A stretch of 6,696 bases of DNA from Ignavibacteria bacterium (lineage in GTDB: Bacteria; Bacteroidota; Ignavibacteria; UBA10030; SZUA-254). The number at the start of each line of letters is the position of its first letter. The stretch's first letter is position 1. The stretch spans positions 12,611 through 19,306 of the forward strand of contig VBOC01000066.1 of the NCBI GenBank assembly GCA_005877655.1. The letters are read 5' to 3'. The notes below the pieces were generated by a model. It searched no databases, was not told where the DNA came from, and saw only the letters and a program-made list of their open reading frames with translations. Below are positions 5,778-6,696 of the stretch, one piece after another. The translations under genes were made by a program, and so were the position numbers.

Positions 5778-6644
5778 ATGAATGACATGAATCTCCCGGA
5801 GCTTCCCGACGATTCAATGAGAAAAGTGCTGAAGAAGCTGCCTCCGGTGAAGGCCGCTCCTGATTTCGAGGCGAGGCTGAAGCGACGGCTCCTCGAGCCG
5901 TCACAGGAATCGGGGGCAGGGTGGCGACAATTCTTCGCGCCCCGGAGAGTGCCGGCTTTTGCCTATTCTCTCGTGGCCCTTATCGCAGTGGGATATTTCT
6001 CTTATTATATCTTCTGGCGGACCCCGGTGGCGCCCCCGCCGGTGGAGGAGCCGGCCGTGCGGACGACCGGCCATGCCGCTCCGCCCCCGGTGGAGGAGCC
6101 GAGGGTGCCTTCGATGTATCGTGCCGTGCCTCCTTCGCCGCCGGTCATAAAACAAGGCGAATCTCAGACGGCGCCGCGTTCCGGGGCTGCGCAGGGGAAC
6201 GAGAAATCGACCCAAGCCGTGTCGAAAGGCTCGGTGGAAAAGCGAGCGGCAGGGGAGCGGGCAAAGCAGGCCGCTCCGTCAGCGTCGGAATTGGAAAAGG
6301 AAGCACAGTTGAACAACGAGCGGGTAAGGGCGGGCGAGACGACGAGTGGAGCTGCCTCTGCGCCGGCCCGAGAAGCCACACAATTGAAATCGGATGTGAA
6401 AATTCAGCCGCGCGAGGAGAACAAGCCTGCCGCGGAATCGCCGCTCGAATCGAAGGCGCGGCGTCTTGCAACGCCGAGCGTGTCGGCCCCGATGTACCAG
6501 ATGGAGAGCCGTGGAATGGTCTCAATCCCGGTGATCGACTCGGCGGCCGTACGCGACAGTCTCCGGTTGGATTCATTGAATCGCGCGGAGAAGGCTCGGC
6601 AAGAGCTGCTGAAAAAACCGAAAGTTAAGAAGCCGGGCCGCTGA
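5778..6644 (+). CDS. Single-pass membrane protein, candidate anti-sigma factor without zinc motif
   Basis: The 288-residue product has a short cytoplasmic N-terminus with KAAPDFEARLKRRLLEP (25-41), which resembles the amphipathic stretch before the membrane segment in many anti-sigma factors. One membrane helix follows at about 58-80 (VPAFAYSLVALIAVGYFSYY), then a long Pro/Ala/Glu/Lys-rich, probably disordered extracytoplasmic region (81-235). The tail is likely helical: DSAAVRDSLRLDSLNRAEKA (254-273). The HxxxCxxC zinc motif of ZAS anti-sigma factors is absent; the protein has no Cys at all. The order sigma - 9 bp - membrane protein argues for a regulator of the upstream sigma, held at the membrane and released by an outside signal; that is inference from context. 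ATG 5778 is used; ATG 5787 is also possible, and neither has a strong Shine-Dalgarno site, so coupling to the sigma gene is likely. It could instead be an unrelated envelope-spanning protein. Confidence 0.7.
   Translation: MNDMNLPELPDDSMRKVLKKLPPVKAAPDFEARLKRRLLEPSQESGAGWRQFFAPRRVPAFAYSLVALIAVGYFSYYIFWRTPVAPPPVEEPAVRTTGHAAPPPVEEPRVPSMYRAVPPSPPVIKQGESQTAPRSGAAQGNEKSTQAVSKGSVEKRAAGERAKQAAPSASELEKEAQLNNERVRAGETTSGAASAPAREATQLKSDVKIQPREENKPAAESPLESKARRLATPSVSAPMYQMESRGMVSIPVIDSAAVRDSLRLDSLNRAEKARQELLKKPKVKKPGR
6030..6173 (+). repeat. Degenerate 48-bp tandem repeat in the candidate anti-sigma gene
   Basis: Units at 6030-6077 and 6078-6125 each encode 16 residues and share the octapeptide APPPVEEP at the start and Ala at the end; 15 bases in a row (CCGGTGGAGGAGCCG) are identical. 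A third, decayed unit at 6126-6173 starts VPPSPPVI and also ends in Ala. It forms the Pro-rich stalk just outside the membrane helix. Confidence 0.65.
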
Positions 6645-6696
6645 CCCACACCGACGGTTCCATGGCTGCGGGCATTGGGAGCGTATTATGCATACT
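6645..6696 (+). other. Right-edge spacer with a possible start of the next gene
   Basis: No terminator-like hairpin with a T-run follows the stop at 6642-6644. GGGAG (6677-6681) lies 6 nt before ATG 6688, which could begin a gene running out of the window (Met-His-Thr visible). A competing in-frame-open ATG at 6662 would read MAAGIGSVLCI, with a weaker ribosome site. Too little remains to choose or name a product, but continuation of the operon is plausible. Confidence 0.3.

Noticed and set aside
5914..5921. GGGCAGGG, matching the E. coli FtsK-orienting (KOPS) consensus GGGNAGGG
   Set aside because: An 8-mer with one free base is expected about once by chance in a window of this size on both strands. 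No second copy was noticed, and this organism's motif is unknown.
5921..6628. Alternative + strand frame of 235 codons inside the candidate anti-sigma gene
   Set aside because: It begins at a GTG within the other gene and is rich in Gly, Arg and Cys without motifs. The 5778 frame has GC-rich third positions, in-frame amino-acid repeats and a short gap to the sigma gene.

Overview
This is a compact run of housekeeping genes, all on the + strand, with very short gaps or overlaps. The sequence is GC-rich and looks chromosomal. I see no phage, IS, CRISPR, tRNA or rRNA signal. The FtsK fragment has wording I associate with FtsK of the Bacteroidota/Chlorobiota/Ignavibacteriota side of the FCB group, for example EVEEPIARLAQLARA followed by VITGVIKANFPARIA. 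The predicted membrane protein at the right end has a DSLRLDSLN-type tail that I also associate with that group. A signal-peptide-bearing LolA and a barrel-like protein ending in an aromatic residue point to a diderm. The FCB placement is inference from memory of these families, not from a search.

Left block (1-3325): the 3' part of ftsK (motor C-terminal half plus winged-helix gamma domain), then lolA (3 bp gap), a polytopic flippase-like/LPG-synthase-TM protein (18 bp gap), and an unrecognised exported, barrel-like protein whose start overlaps the flippase gene by 11 bp. A perfect 11-bp inverted repeat ends exactly at the lolA stop codon. Middle block (3326-5104): an exported cyclophilin-type peptidyl-prolyl isomerase with a strong Shine-Dalgarno site and a linker built from 30-bp tandem repeats, then holA (DNA polymerase III delta subunit). 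Right block (5105-6696): an ECF-type sigma factor, probably starting at TTG, followed after 9 bp by a single-pass membrane protein placed like an anti-sigma factor but without the zinc-binding HxxxCxxC motif. The last 50 bases hold at most the start of another gene.

Taken together, the genes mix chromosome replication and segregation (FtsK, HolA) with envelope biogenesis (LolA, flippase-like protein, barrel-like protein, periplasmic foldase). They end in a probable extracytoplasmic sigma/regulator pair. It is reasonable, but unproven, that the sigma pair monitors the envelope. No clearly new system is visible. The points most worth a second look are the zinc-less regulator, a T7 slippery heptamer in ftsK that meets an immediate -1 stop at the gamma-domain boundary, the lolA-end hairpin, and the unrecognised barrel-like gene.
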